Source: Flavobacteriales bacterium (GTDB lineage: Bacteria; Bacteroidota; Bacteroidia; Flavobacteriales; BACL11). From it: a stretch of 60,207 nt of DNA. Positions 47,661-57,031 of this stretch are shown here, one piece after another. The stretch is taken from the NCBI GenBank assembly GCA_002712715.1, contig PAUF01000006.1:26378-86584 (forward strand). Direction: 5' to 3'. Every line of letters begins with the position of its first letter. Position 1 is the stretch's first letter. A program made the position numbers and the translations under genes. Below the pieces are notes generated by a model. That model worked only from the letters and a program-made list of their open reading frames with translations, was not told where the DNA came from and searched no databases.

Positions 47661-47668
47661 CAAATCTA
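47661..47668 (-). promoter_or_regulatory. Candidate promoter -7 box for the coiled-coil/DUF3822/rsmD/coaD set
   Basis: The minus strand reads TAGATTTG followed by C, a full TAnnTTTG match 18 bases before the chosen ATG. It decides the start of the coiled-coil gene, since the alternative TTG start lies inside the box. Confidence 0.5.
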
Positions 47669-47716
47669 CAATTTTAAACTTAAATTAACGATTTGTTTCT
47701 TTTCTTTGTAAAAAAT

Positions 47717-48268
47717 ATGTTGAAAATAATTTCTAAAATTTTGTTGAGTTTATTAGGATGGAAAATTGTTGGTAATACTAATTTTCCAAAAAAATGCGTA
47801 GTAATTGCAGCTCCTCATACATCTAATTGGGATTTCATATTAGGTAAACTATATAGTTACATAATTGAAATCAATGGAAATTACTTATTAAAAAGTCAGT
47901 TATTTAAACCTATAATAGGTTCTCTTTTTCGCTGGTCTGGAGCTATACCAGTTTATAGGCATCAAAAAAACAGTTTAGTTAGTCAACTTTCTAGATTATT
48001 TAAAGAAGAAGATTCTTTGATATTAGCTATGTCACCTGAAGGAACAAGGGCGTCTGTTAGTAAATGGAAAACTGGATTTTATCATATAGCTAAAGCAGCG
48101 AAAGTTCCTATCGTGCTTTTAAAAATTGACTATCGTTTAAAGGAAATTGGTATTATTAAGTTACTTGATGTATCAAAAGATCTAAATAGTGATTTTTCTC
48201 AAATTGAGAAAGAGTATGTAAAAGTTTCCCCAAAGTTCAAAGAAAATTATAATCCTAAAATATTTTGA
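47717..48268 (+). CDS. PlsC-type 1-acyl-sn-glycerol-3-phosphate acyltransferase family protein
   Basis: 183 residues from ATG at 47717; a TTG eight codons earlier is less likely. The acyltransferase motif I is AAPHTSNWDFILGKLY (H-x4-D), motif II region is WSGAIPVYRH, motif III is LAMSPEGTRASVSKWKTGFYHIA, and motif IV VPIVLLKIDY. This is a compact PlsC-like protein that would transfer acyl chains to lysophosphatidate or another lipid acceptor. It could serve a specialised lipid instead of the main phospholipid pathway, which sequence alone does not tell. Confidence 0.88.
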   Translation: MLKIISKILLSLLGWKIVGNTNFPKKCVVIAAPHTSNWDFILGKLYSYIIEINGNYLLKSQLFKPIIGSLFRWSGAIPVYRHQKNSLVSQLSRLFKEEDSLILAMSPEGTRASVSKWKTGFYHIAKAAKVPIVLLKIDYRLKEIGIIKLLDVSKDLNSDFSQIEKEYVKVSPKFKENYNPKIF

Positions 48269-48298
48269 ATTCGTGTAATTTAAAGTTTATTTTGTAGT

Positions 48299-48943
48299 AT
48301 GGAAAATATAGATATATTTAATAGTAGAGAAGATTATAATAAATCAAAAATTGATTTTAATTGTTTACCTGAAAACCCCATGTTATTATTTGAAAAATGG
48401 ATTGCTATTGCTGTTGAAAATAACAATAAAGAATCTATTCCTTTTGTTTTGTCTACTGTATCAATAAAAAATATACCTTCTTCAAGAGTTGTTCTTTTAA
48501 GGAATATTCTTAATGAAGGATTATTTTTTTATACAAATTATAACAGCAAAAAATCTAAAGATATTGAAGTTAATAATGTTGTTGCGGCCAATTTTTTCTG
48601 GAAGGATTTAGAAAAACAAATTAGGGTCACGGGTGAAGTTAATAAAATATCTAATGAACTTTCTGATGTTTATTTTGCTTCAAGACCAAGAAATAGTCAG
48701 TTATCAGCTTGGTCCTCTAACCAAAGTGAGATATTAGACTTTAATTTTGATCTTGATGACAAAGTAAATTTTTATAGTAAAAAGTTTTTTAATCAAGATG
48801 TTAAGAGACCAGATAATTGGGGAGGATATTGTATTAATCCTCATGAAATTGAATTCTGGCAGGGAAGACCTTCCAGACTACATGATCGAATTAAATATTT
48901 TTTGGATAAAGGAAAGTGGCATAAAATGAGGATTTCTCCATAA
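48299..48943 (+). CDS. pdxH: Pyridoxamine 5'-phosphate oxidase
   Basis: 214 residues. FMN and substrate motifs: PSSRVVLLRNILNEGLFFYTNY, NSKKSKDIEVNN, AANFFWKDLEKQIRVTGEV, SRPRNSQLSAWSSNQS and the C-terminal WGGYCINPHEIEFWQGRPSRLHDR. It oxidises pyridoxine or pyridoxamine phosphate to the coenzyme PLP. The end of the gene converges with fmt, with a five-base gap. Confidence 0.96.
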   Translation: MENIDIFNSREDYNKSKIDFNCLPENPMLLFEKWIAIAVENNNKESIPFVLSTVSIKNIPSSRVVLLRNILNEGLFFYTNYNSKKSKDIEVNNVVAANFFWKDLEKQIRVTGEVNKISNELSDVYFASRPRNSQLSAWSSNQSEILDFNFDLDDKVNFYSKKFFNQDVKRPDNWGGYCINPHEIEFWQGRPSRLHDRIKYFLDKGKWHKMRISP

Positions 48944-48948
48944 TATAT

Positions 48949-49923
48949 TTATATTTCTAATTTGCAATTTGAGTCTATTTTAAATCCAGATAAAAATTCT
49001 GATATATTCATTATTTTTTTACCAGAAATTTGAAGTTTAAGAATATATAAACTATTATCCTCCGCATTAATTTTCATGAATTTTTTATTATCAGTTTCAA
49101 CATTCAAATTTGAGGTGTATGATTTTTTTTCTAATTTGCTTAGAAGGATTTTGACTCTAAATTTCTGGTTAAAGTTGATTAAATTAAACCATGCTCCTGG
49201 CATTATTGGATTTTTTTGATGCATTTCTTTCTCGCTAATAACTGGTGAAAGAGATCGGATTAAGTTATGTACCTTGTCTAGCGAAAGCTTCCAGTCTATT
49301 TTTGTAATTTCTTTTGAAATTTTTGGTGCATAAGTTGTTGATTTTTTTATTTGATGTTTGAGATTTAATTCATTTTTTTTAATTGATTGAATGGTGGTTT
49401 CTAAAATATTAGATCCTTCCAATATTAATTTATTATATAATTTTCCACATGTAGTGTTATTATTTATTTTGATTTTTTTTCTTTCAATTATATCTCCACA
49501 ATCTATATTTTCATTAATGATAAATGTTGAAACACCAGTGTAATTTTCTCCATTCATCAAAACTCTATTAATTGGAGCTGCCCCTCTATATTCTGGTAGA
49601 TATGATGTGTGTAAATTTATGGTTCCTAATTTAGGTATTGACCAAACACTTTTAGGTAAATATCTAAATGCTACAACAATAAATAAATCAACATTTAAGT
49701 TATTGAGTATCGAGATGAATTTTCTTTCTTTTAAATTTTCAGGATTTATTAGTGGGATTGATAATTTTTTTGCAGTAATAGATACATTAGTTGACACTAA
49801 TTTATTTCCTCTTCCTTGTCTTCTATCAGGCCCACTTATTACCAGTATAATCTCATTTTTTTGATTTATTGATTTTAAAATTTTTGATGCAAAATCTGGT
49901 GTTCCAAAGAAAGCGATTTTCAT
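48949..49923 (-). CDS. fmt: Methionyl-tRNA formyltransferase
   Basis: 324 residues. Start KIAFFGTPDFASKIL; the catalytic site NLHTSYLPEYRGAAPIN has the Asn and His, and NIDCGDIIERK has the Asp. SLLP of the usual motif reads SYLP. The C-terminal OB-like domain follows (about 205-324). It formylates initiator Met-tRNA. The gene reads away from the palindromic terminator at 49977. Confidence 0.95.
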   Translation of the reverse strand: MKIAFFGTPDFASKILKSINQKNEIILVISGPDRRQGRGNKLVSTNVSITAKKLSIPLINPENLKERKFISILNNLNVDLFIVVAFRYLPKSVWSIPKLGTINLHTSYLPEYRGAAPINRVLMNGENYTGVSTFIINENIDCGDIIERKKIKINNNTTCGKLYNKLILEGSNILETTIQSIKKNELNLKHQIKKSTTYAPKISKEITKIDWKLSLDKVHNLIRSLSPVISEKEMHQKNPIMPGAWFNLINFNQKFRVKILLSKLEKKSYTSNLNVETDNKKFMKINAEDNSLYILKLQISGKKIMNISEFLSGFKIDSNCKLEI

Positions 49924-49976
49924 ATACTGATTATATTATTTCAAGAAATTTTAGTCAATGTAGTTAATTATTTAAT

Positions 49977-50006
49977 AAAAAAAACCCTCTAATTAGAGGG
50001 TTTTTA
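49977..50006 (-). terminator. Rho-independent terminator, perfect palindrome
   Basis: AAAACCCTCT-AATT-AGAGGGTTTT is a perfect inverted repeat (49981-50004) flanked by A-tracts and T-tracts. It lies 15 bases past the stop of the esterase-like gene on the minus strand and should stop its transcript before fmt. The symmetry allows it to work in both directions. Confidence 0.85.
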
Positions 50007-50020
50007 TATTTTTTTGAGTT

Positions 50021-51661
50021 TTATTCTATTATTATTTTTCTATTAACTTCAGTATTTCTAGTCTTAATTTTCATCAAATAAACTCCGGAATTTAAGTCTT
50101 TAGTACTTATTTGATATTTAGATAAAGTTTCACCATGAATATCTTTAATGATTCTACCTTTAATATCATAGATTTCTATCTTGTCAATTTCAAAATTTTG
50201 ATTAGATACATACACAATATCTTTTGTTGGGTTTGGATAAACTTTAGTTGAATAATCTACTGCGTGGCTTATAGAATTTGTCCCACCAAGATTTAGAGCA
50301 ACATATATTCTTGGGTTTAAATATCCTTGTACTGTATCTATATATGTCTTTCCTTTTTGAGCAGACATATCTGGGTTTCCAAGTATTGAATTAGCTGCCC
50401 CATATCCTGCAGGTGCGCCATTTACCGCTTGAAAGTATTGATCATAAACTATATTGTCCCACCAATCCCATGGAGACGCTTGTTCTTCCTCTAATTCTCC
50501 AAATGCATTTGGTTGGCTAGATGGTGTTGGTGTTTTAAACACATATAATCCTTCTAAGTTATTATTTGTTGTATTCGCGACAGTTGTATAGTTGTCATTG
50601 AAACCAGCATTAATAAATACATCGTTGTTTCCATATTCATTAGCTTTTTGTTGAATGAATCTACTACCAACAACTTCCACAACAAAATCACCAGTTGTAG
50701 GAACTATTACATCCCCAATATCAATTGGAGCATATGGGTCATTTTCACAATGAAATGATACAATTGGAATATCACCAGGTTCTAACCATGAGCTATCTGC
50801 TAATGCTCCTCCTAAGTTAAAAGCCATATTAATATCATTAGAGTATTGAGGGAAATTAGGATAATTAGTAGGGCTAGAAGAGTCTACTCCAATAATATTT
50901 CCTAAACTATCATATAAAGGTAAAAAAGCAAGATTTGTTCCATCAATATTTCCGAAAACTCCAGGAACAACATATGGAACTGGATTTGATGGATCCGTTA
51001 AATCCATGAATTTTGGGAGGTATAATTCATTTTCATCATCTAGTGTGGCATATGCAAGTGAAATATATCCTCCAGTTCCATGTCCTCCTAAAACAATTTT
51101 ATCTGAGTCTATTCCAAATGGATTTCCCATTTCAATGTTTGTCCATCTAAGCCATCTTACAAGTGCTTTTGCATCTTGAACTCCTCTATACGCAGCTTGT
51201 AAAAGGGTAGATGTTCTAACATTTTGATCTGTAGATGTAGGATTCCATCCTTTTCTATTACCCATTGCAATAGCAACATATCCTTTCTTTGCCCATCTAG
51301 TACATTGTTCAATAATTGATGAGTCCTTTACTGATCCTGTAGCTTGTCCATTTGCGACAGGAGGTAAAAAAGATCCAGTATGTGCAACAATAATTACAGG
51401 TCTATTAGTTAAAGTATCAGCTAAAAAATTAAAAGAAGCATCCATATTTCCAGCTGGAATATATACATCACATTCAATTGGCAGTAAATCTGGGGGCATT
51501 CCAAAAAGTAAAGGTTCTATACTTATGTTTACAGCAAACGTGTCAACTTCTTCTACAAGGATCGTATTAAAAACTTCATCTAAATATCGCGTTTGTGCAT
51601 TTAAATTTATGTTTGATATAATTATCGTTATAATAATGAATTTGTATATAATTTTTTTCAT
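50021..51661 (-). CDS. Exported alpha/beta-hydrolase-like protein with T9SS domain, nucleophile altered
   Basis: 546 residues. Signal peptide (1-22, ...INLNAQ), alpha/beta-hydrolase domain (about 60-420) with the oxyanion-type VIIVAHTGSF, and a C-terminal T9SS type A sorting domain (about 470-546; KVYPNPTKDIVYV ... DLNSGVYLMKI). The nucleophile elbow, usually G-x-S-x-G, reads G193-H-G-T-G197, so the serine is replaced by Gly195. The acid loop HCENDPYAPI (Asp308) is kept. It may be a binding protein, use Thr196, or be inactive. It is downstream of a TonB receptor in the same direction, suggesting a shared substrate. Confidence 0.8.
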   Translation of the reverse strand: MKKIIYKFIIITIIISNINLNAQTRYLDEVFNTILVEEVDTFAVNISIEPLLFGMPPDLLPIECDVYIPAGNMDASFNFLADTLTNRPVIIVAHTGSFLPPVANGQATGSVKDSSIIEQCTRWAKKGYVAIAMGNRKGWNPTSTDQNVRTSTLLQAAYRGVQDAKALVRWLRWTNIEMGNPFGIDSDKIVLGGHGTGGYISLAYATLDDENELYLPKFMDLTDPSNPVPYVVPGVFGNIDGTNLAFLPLYDSLGNIIGVDSSSPTNYPNFPQYSNDINMAFNLGGALADSSWLEPGDIPIVSFHCENDPYAPIDIGDVIVPTTGDFVVEVVGSRFIQQKANEYGNNDVFINAGFNDNYTTVANTTNNNLEGLYVFKTPTPSSQPNAFGELEEEQASPWDWWDNIVYDQYFQAVNGAPAGYGAANSILGNPDMSAQKGKTYIDTVQGYLNPRIYVALNLGGTNSISHAVDYSTKVYPNPTKDIVYVSNQNFEIDKIEIYDIKGRIIKDIHGETLSKYQISTKDLNSGVYLMKIKTRNTEVNRKIIIE

Positions 51662-51700
51662 ATTAATTTTTTTTTAATTAGTGTGCAATGATACTAAATT

Positions 51701-54613
51701 TTATTTTAATTCGAATAGTACAGAAATGTAGTTCATTCTGCCAATGTAAGGTCCTCCATATACTTCATAATGTAAGTTATTTAAAAGATTAGTAGAACCA
51801 ATTTTAATAGTTGATGAATATTTTGGTATTTTTTTACTGATTTGACAATCAACTAATCCGTAGGAAGGGATAAATCCCGTAAATTGAGGAGATCCTTCGT
51901 ATTCATAACCTTCAATCCATTTGTAATTAATATTAAACCCATAATTTCTTAATATAGGTTTCTTGGTAAAATGTATTTCTCTACTAGAAAATCCTAAATT
52001 GAATTTATGTTCAGGAGTGTTATATGCTGGGATTATTGGATCTTCAGTTCCTTCTAGATTTAGTTTATTCCAACTGTAGTTGCCATTGAAAGTGAAATTT
52101 TTTGACAAATAATAATTTACCCCTAAAGATGCACCTTTAGTTGATACTATGTTTTCAGCATTAGCCGCCATTCTGTAAGCTTGTATTGAAGGCAATGAAA
52201 TGCCATATGTAGTTTCAGTTGTATCGTTATATTTTTTTTCAAATTTAGCTCCAATTTTATATCCAATAAAGTCTTTGTACTTTGAATAGTATACGTTTGC
52301 ATCTATATATATTTTATTAAAAATTGTTGTTCTATATCCTAATTCAAATGACTTTACTTTCTCTGTTTTTATTGGATCAACTGAGAAGAATTTTAAACTA
52401 TCAGTGCTTCTTTCTTCTAGAGGTGGGAGAAAGTAGTTTATAAGTGATTGTATAGTAACTAGGTTTTCACCATAATCTTGGCCATGACCTGAGAGATTTC
52501 CAATAAGAATAGCTCTTCCAACATTGTAGTATAAGTATTGATCTGATAAAGTTGGATTTCTAATAGCTGATGAAAATGAACATCTAAATACATCATTTTC
52601 ATTGGGAGTATATACTATAGTAGAAGCAGGAGAAAAGTTGTATTCAAAGTTTTGATTTTTATCTACCCTTAAGGTAGCAGTAATTTTTAGATTTTTATTG
52701 CTTTTATAATCTATCCCTGAGTAAATACCATATTCTAAATTTTGTATCTTATCTACTGTATCCATAAAAATTGAACCTCTCGAGTCAGGATTATATCTTC
52801 TAATATTAAATCCAGTAGTTATATTAACTGAATGTCTGTCTTTATAATTTTTGGTATTTTTTTCATCAATATTAAATATATATTCACCATGTATATGAGT
52901 TAATGCTGATTTGTCATAGAAACCTGTACCTCCATCCAAATAGGAAATTCTTGAAGTTATATCATTTAATGAGTTTTGAAAATCTTCAGTTCCGGGTATT
53001 AATCTATTTGTCGCTAAATCAGTTTGAAATCTAGTAAAGTCGTGTGATGATATTATAGTTTCTATGTTAGCATTTAATACAGAGTCACTCATTGCAATAC
53101 CAGTAAAAACTTCAGAAGAGGGTACAATAATTCCATTAAATTCATAAACTGATGAAAATGTATTTGGATCAAAAAATGGTCCATTCACGCTCCATCCAAT
53201 GTCTGACCATTGAAAATTGTTTCTCCAATTGTTCTTGTATGCTGCATACCAATCTTCATTTGTTGTTTGGTTGTGTTCTTGCAATCTAATTGCTGTGAAA
53301 ACAGCATCATAGCTATCTCCTGCATCTTCCTTAGAATTATAGAGCTTTATAAAGAATTTATTAAGTTGTTTAATTTCTATAATATTTTGAAAAAACTCTA
53401 TATTTTTCAGACTATATCTATTGTCCCCTTGATATACAGTTGTACCAGTTCCATAGTTTAATTTATATTGTGCAGTTATATCATCATTAATTTTATAGTG
53501 AAGAGATGTTGAGAATTTTAAATTGTCAGTATTGTAATCAACAATATCGGATTCTAGATATCCTGTTCTATGATATTTTCCTAATCCGGGTGTAACTACA
53601 TATAGTGATCGAAAATCTGTCATATTATTTAAATCACCGTCTGTATCTTCATCACCATAAATATTAACTGCATCATAACCTCCAGGGTTATTAATATCAT
53701 TATTAGTTCCATCAACAGGATTTAAATTATTAGCTTCCCAATCATAAGCTTGCATATAAGATAAGTTTATTTTGTATGCAAAAACATCTATTCCATGTAT
53801 GTTTTTGAATTTCTCAGATATTCTAATTGAATTCTCGTATAAATTTCTGTTACCAAATTTTGTTTGAATATCTATTCCTGTATGTATGAAAGGATCTTTT
53901 GTTTCCATTTTTATTACTCCATTGAAAGCATTAGGTCCGAAGTATGCAGAACTAGCTCCTTGAATTATTTCAACCTTTTGAATGTCAAGTTCTGAAGATC
54001 CTAGAAAGTTTCCAAGTGAAAAGTTCATTCCAGGTGCCTGATTGTCAACGCCATCAATTATTTGTAATGATCTTACAGGTGAGGTGCTATTAAAACCTCT
54101 AGTATTTATAATTTTAAAACCTAAGCTAGCTGCAGAAATGTCTACTCCTTTCAAGGCTCCTAAACCATCATAAAAATTTACAGAAGGAGTCTCTTTGATT
54201 GATATTATATCTAAAGCCTCGATTGTTAGTGGAGATTCTTTCTGTTTTAAAGTTAATCTAGAATCAACTACATTGATTTCTTTAATTAACTTATTGTCCG
54301 GATTTAAATATATAATTAAATCTTTCATATTCATGTTTGACCAATCTTGTTTAGATATAACTATTTCTTTTTTTTCATATCCAATATATGATACTGTTAA
54401 ATGAATTGGAAAAATATTATTTGGTTTTTTAATAGAAAAAAAACCATTATTATCTGATGATACCCCTGTATTAGTTTCCTTGATGATTATATTTGAACCG
54501 ATTAATTCTTCATTAGTATTTTTATCTAAAATTCTCCCTTTAATAGTGATTTGGCTATAGGAAATTACATGAAACAACATCAAGAAATACAGGATAGATA
54601 AATATTTTTTCAT
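51701..54613 (-). CDS. TonB-dependent receptor with carboxypeptidase-regulatory domain
   Basis: 970 residues. Signal peptide (1-20), CarboxypepD-regulatory-like domain (about 21-110; GRILDKNTNEELIGSNIIIKET), plug (about 120-250; SLQIIDGVDNQAPGM, VEIIQGASSAYFGPNAFNGVI), then a large barrel ending YISVLFELK. It is a SusC-like importer for a nutrient too large for porins. No SusD-type lipoprotein follows; instead the esterase-like exported protein is next, 39 bases downstream. The ligand is unknown. Confidence 0.88.
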   Translation of the reverse strand: MKKYLSILYFLMLFHVISYSQITIKGRILDKNTNEELIGSNIIIKETNTGVSSDNNGFFSIKKPNNIFPIHLTVSYIGYEKKEIVISKQDWSNMNMKDLIIYLNPDNKLIKEINVVDSRLTLKQKESPLTIEALDIISIKETPSVNFYDGLGALKGVDISAASLGFKIINTRGFNSTSPVRSLQIIDGVDNQAPGMNFSLGNFLGSSELDIQKVEIIQGASSAYFGPNAFNGVIKMETKDPFIHTGIDIQTKFGNRNLYENSIRISEKFKNIHGIDVFAYKINLSYMQAYDWEANNLNPVDGTNNDINNPGGYDAVNIYGDEDTDGDLNNMTDFRSLYVVTPGLGKYHRTGYLESDIVDYNTDNLKFSTSLHYKINDDITAQYKLNYGTGTTVYQGDNRYSLKNIEFFQNIIEIKQLNKFFIKLYNSKEDAGDSYDAVFTAIRLQEHNQTTNEDWYAAYKNNWRNNFQWSDIGWSVNGPFFDPNTFSSVYEFNGIIVPSSEVFTGIAMSDSVLNANIETIISSHDFTRFQTDLATNRLIPGTEDFQNSLNDITSRISYLDGGTGFYDKSALTHIHGEYIFNIDEKNTKNYKDRHSVNITTGFNIRRYNPDSRGSIFMDTVDKIQNLEYGIYSGIDYKSNKNLKITATLRVDKNQNFEYNFSPASTIVYTPNENDVFRCSFSSAIRNPTLSDQYLYYNVGRAILIGNLSGHGQDYGENLVTIQSLINYFLPPLEERSTDSLKFFSVDPIKTEKVKSFELGYRTTIFNKIYIDANVYYSKYKDFIGYKIGAKFEKKYNDTTETTYGISLPSIQAYRMAANAENIVSTKGASLGVNYYLSKNFTFNGNYSWNKLNLEGTEDPIIPAYNTPEHKFNLGFSSREIHFTKKPILRNYGFNINYKWIEGYEYEGSPQFTGFIPSYGLVDCQISKKIPKYSSTIKIGSTNLLNNLHYEVYGGPYIGRMNYISVLFELK

Positions 54614-54630
54614 TTAAGATATAGTTGAAA

Positions 54631-56322
54631 TTAGATTTTTGAATTAGTTAGATCTAGTATTTCTTTTTCTAATTTACTAGATTTTTTTACTAATTCATCT
54701 CCTTTCTTTATAATTTCTTGAACAAATATCTTATCATTATAATCTCCGCAGTTTATTTTGACGTTAAGAAATGCTCCTAAAATTGCTGTTCTGGCACACA
54801 ATGCTCCTACTGCCGCATCAGTGATAGAATTAGGGTTTCCAATTTCAACCATCACCTTCATAATTTCCATTGAATCAAAAGCTGTTTCCATTATGGTATA
54901 TGGGGTTGTAATAGCATTTTTAGTTGCTGACTGAATTGCTTTTTTTCTATTAAAAACTTCATCTTCACTATTTTTTGGAAGTCTAAATGCTTCAATGATT
55001 TTATTGAATGCTTCAGTATCTTTATCTACTAAATTTAAAAGTTTTTCTTGCAGTAATATTCCTTTTTCAGCCCATCTTGAAAATTCCTCCCACTTATCAT
55101 CCCAACCTCTTTTATGAGCAGAGAGATTAGCTACCATTGTTCCTAATGCAATACCCATAGATCCGCAATAGGCTGATATTGAACCACCTCCAGGTGCAGG
55201 GCTTTCAGATGATGTTTCATATATAAAATCCTTTAGACTTAGATTAATTAATTGTTTCTTATTTTTTTCTTTTAGTAAGAATTCAATGATCCTTTCGTTT
55301 GGATCAAATGGTGCAATTTCATCTAAACCTAAACTTTTTATTGCGATTTTGATTATTTCTTTTTCAGAAATTCCAATAGATCTTTTTTGTTTTTTTAAGA
55401 AATGTATTCCTGCGTCAATTAAAACTTTTTTGGGAACTAGACCAATTAATTCCGAACCAGTGACTCTTAATCCTCTATCTTGAGCTCTTTCACATGTTTT
55501 GTCAAACACCGAATGTAGAGGTGATTTATTAATGTTTGTTAAATTATATGATATTTGCGCTATTCCATATTCTTCTATAAACCATCCTATACCTTTTACA
55601 TCAGTAAATAATCCTGGTTCTCTCATAGGTTTTCCATTTGTATCTGTAATTATTTTTCCATTGAGTTCACCTCCTTCTCTTTTTATTCTTCCGGCTTCAC
55701 GAATGTCAAAGGCTACAGAGTTAGCCCTTCTAGTAGATGTGGTATTTAGATTAATATTATATGCAATTAAAAAGTCTCTTGCAGAAATTGCAGTTAATCC
55801 AGATTTTTTTATAGATTCATTGTATATTGAAGGCCCAAAATCAGGTTTCCATTTGGGATCAGATAATTTCTTTTCTAGTCCTTCGTATTCACCACTTCTA
55901 CAGTGAGCTAAATTTTTTCTAATTTCTTTTTTTGCTGCGTTTTCATAAAAGTAAATAGGTATTTTTAGTTCATCTGCAACTCTTTTTCCTAATATATGTG
56001 CCCATTTTATTGTTTCAGACATTGTAATATTTGAAATTGGAACTAAAGGACATACATCAGTAGCTCCCATTCTCGGGTGTTCTCCTTTATGTTTACTCAT
56101 ATCAATGAGTGATTGAGTTTTTTTTATGAGAAGAAAAGCGGCTTGAATAACATTTTCTGGTTCGCCTACAAATGTAAAAACGGTCCTATTTGTTGCTTTT
56201 CCTGGATCAATATTTAGTAATTTGATACCTGGTACTGATTTTACAGTTTCTGCGATAATTTTAATTTTCTTTTCATCTCTTCCCTCTGAAATATTAGGTA
56301 CGCATTCTAGAATTTGTTTCAT
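54631..56322 (-). CDS. ftcD: Bifunctional glutamate formimidoyltransferase / formimidoyl-THF cyclodeaminase
   Basis: 563 residues, so both domains are fused as in the animal enzyme. The formiminotransferase part (about 1-335) has ILECVPNISEGRDEKKI, PGKATNRTVFTFVG, HPRMGATDVCPLVPI and FDIREAGRIKREGGEL; the cyclodeaminase part (about 360-555) has SSESPAPGGGSISAYCGSMG and ITDAAVGALCARTAILGAFLNVK. It takes the formimino group from formiminoglutamate to tetrahydrofolate and closes it with loss of ammonia, the last steps of histidine breakdown. No hut genes are adjacent in this window. Confidence 0.93.
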   Translation of the reverse strand: MKQILECVPNISEGRDEKKIKIIAETVKSVPGIKLLNIDPGKATNRTVFTFVGEPENVIQAAFLLIKKTQSLIDMSKHKGEHPRMGATDVCPLVPISNITMSETIKWAHILGKRVADELKIPIYFYENAAKKEIRKNLAHCRSGEYEGLEKKLSDPKWKPDFGPSIYNESIKKSGLTAISARDFLIAYNINLNTTSTRRANSVAFDIREAGRIKREGGELNGKIITDTNGKPMREPGLFTDVKGIGWFIEEYGIAQISYNLTNINKSPLHSVFDKTCERAQDRGLRVTGSELIGLVPKKVLIDAGIHFLKKQKRSIGISEKEIIKIAIKSLGLDEIAPFDPNERIIEFLLKEKNKKQLINLSLKDFIYETSSESPAPGGGSISAYCGSMGIALGTMVANLSAHKRGWDDKWEEFSRWAEKGILLQEKLLNLVDKDTEAFNKIIEAFRLPKNSEDEVFNRKKAIQSATKNAITTPYTIMETAFDSMEIMKVMVEIGNPNSITDAAVGALCARTAILGAFLNVKINCGDYNDKIFVQEIIKKGDELVKKSSKLEKEILDLTNSKI

Positions 56323-56344
56323 TTTACGAAATTTATTTATATAG

Positions 56345-56378
56345 CAAATATATCATTCTTTATTTTCTATTTGGTCAA
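56345..56378 (-). promoter_or_regulatory. Candidate promoter of ftcD
   Basis: Minus-strand -33 TTG (56376-56378), a 23-base spacer and a perfect -7 box TATATTTG (56345-56352), 22 bases before the ftcD start. The spacer is at the long end of the range for flavobacteria. Confidence 0.5.
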
Positions 56379-56407
56379 TAATATAAAATCTTATTTTAGC
56401 ATAAAAT

Positions 56408-57031
56408 ATGAATGCAAATATAGACAGCGGAATAGAGTTACCTTTGATGGAATCGTTCTTCACTATACAGGGTGAAGGTTTTTATAGTGGAACTCCAGCT
56501 TATTTTTTGAGGATAGGTGGATGTGATGTTGGATGTTATTGGTGCGATGTTAAAGATAGTTGGGATCCTAAAATTCATCCTTTAATAAGTATTGATGAGA
56601 TTGTGAATCGTGTTTGTTATGAAAATCACAGTAATACTGTTGTTGTTACTGGTGGTGAACCTCTAATGTGGGATATGTATACTCTTACAAATTTATTACA
56701 TAATAAAAAATATTTAGTTCATTTAGAAACTTCAGGATCTCATAAAATTACTGGCGTTTGGGATTGGATTTGTTTGTCACCTAAAAAAAATGAACCACCA
56801 TTAAAAACAATATATTCCGAAGTAAATGAGTTAAAAATAATAGTTAGAAATTCAGATGATTTTAGATGGGCTGAAACGCATCGAAAATTTGTTAGTAAAA
56901 AATGTGTTTTGTATCTGCAGCCTGAATGGAGTGTTAGAGATAAAATAATGCCAAAAATTGTCGATTATGTTTTAAAGAATAATGGTTGGAAAATTTCTCT
57001 ACAAACTCATAAGTATTTAAATATTCCGTAA
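56408..57031 (+). CDS. queE: 7-carboxy-7-deazaguanine synthase
   Basis: 207 residues. A radical-SAM protein with the cluster motif CDVGCYWCDVKDSW (C-x3-C-x2-C), substrate region FTIQGEGFYSGTPAYFLRIGGC, and VVVTGGEPLMWD. The C-terminal part KCVLYLQPEW and ISLQTHKYLNI is usual for QueE. It makes the 7-deazaguanine core for queuosine. No queC or queD is adjacent here. Stop and next start overlap by one base (TAATG), tying it to the OmpA-family gene. Confidence 0.94.
   Translation: MNANIDSGIELPLMESFFTIQGEGFYSGTPAYFLRIGGCDVGCYWCDVKDSWDPKIHPLISIDEIVNRVCYENHSNTVVVTGGEPLMWDMYTLTNLLHNKKYLVHLETSGSHKITGVWDWICLSPKKNEPPLKTIYSEVNELKIIVRNSDDFRWAETHRKFVSKKCVLYLQPEWSVRDKIMPKIVDYVLKNNGWKISLQTHKYLNIP

Noticed and set aside
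47643-47663. TTG start for the coiled-coil protein
   Set aside because: The TTG is part of the likely -7 box TAGATTTG, so it would not be in the transcript.
55499-55906. A 135-codon open frame on the plus strand
   Set aside because: Opposite the well-conserved ftcD coding region with no own context or signal.
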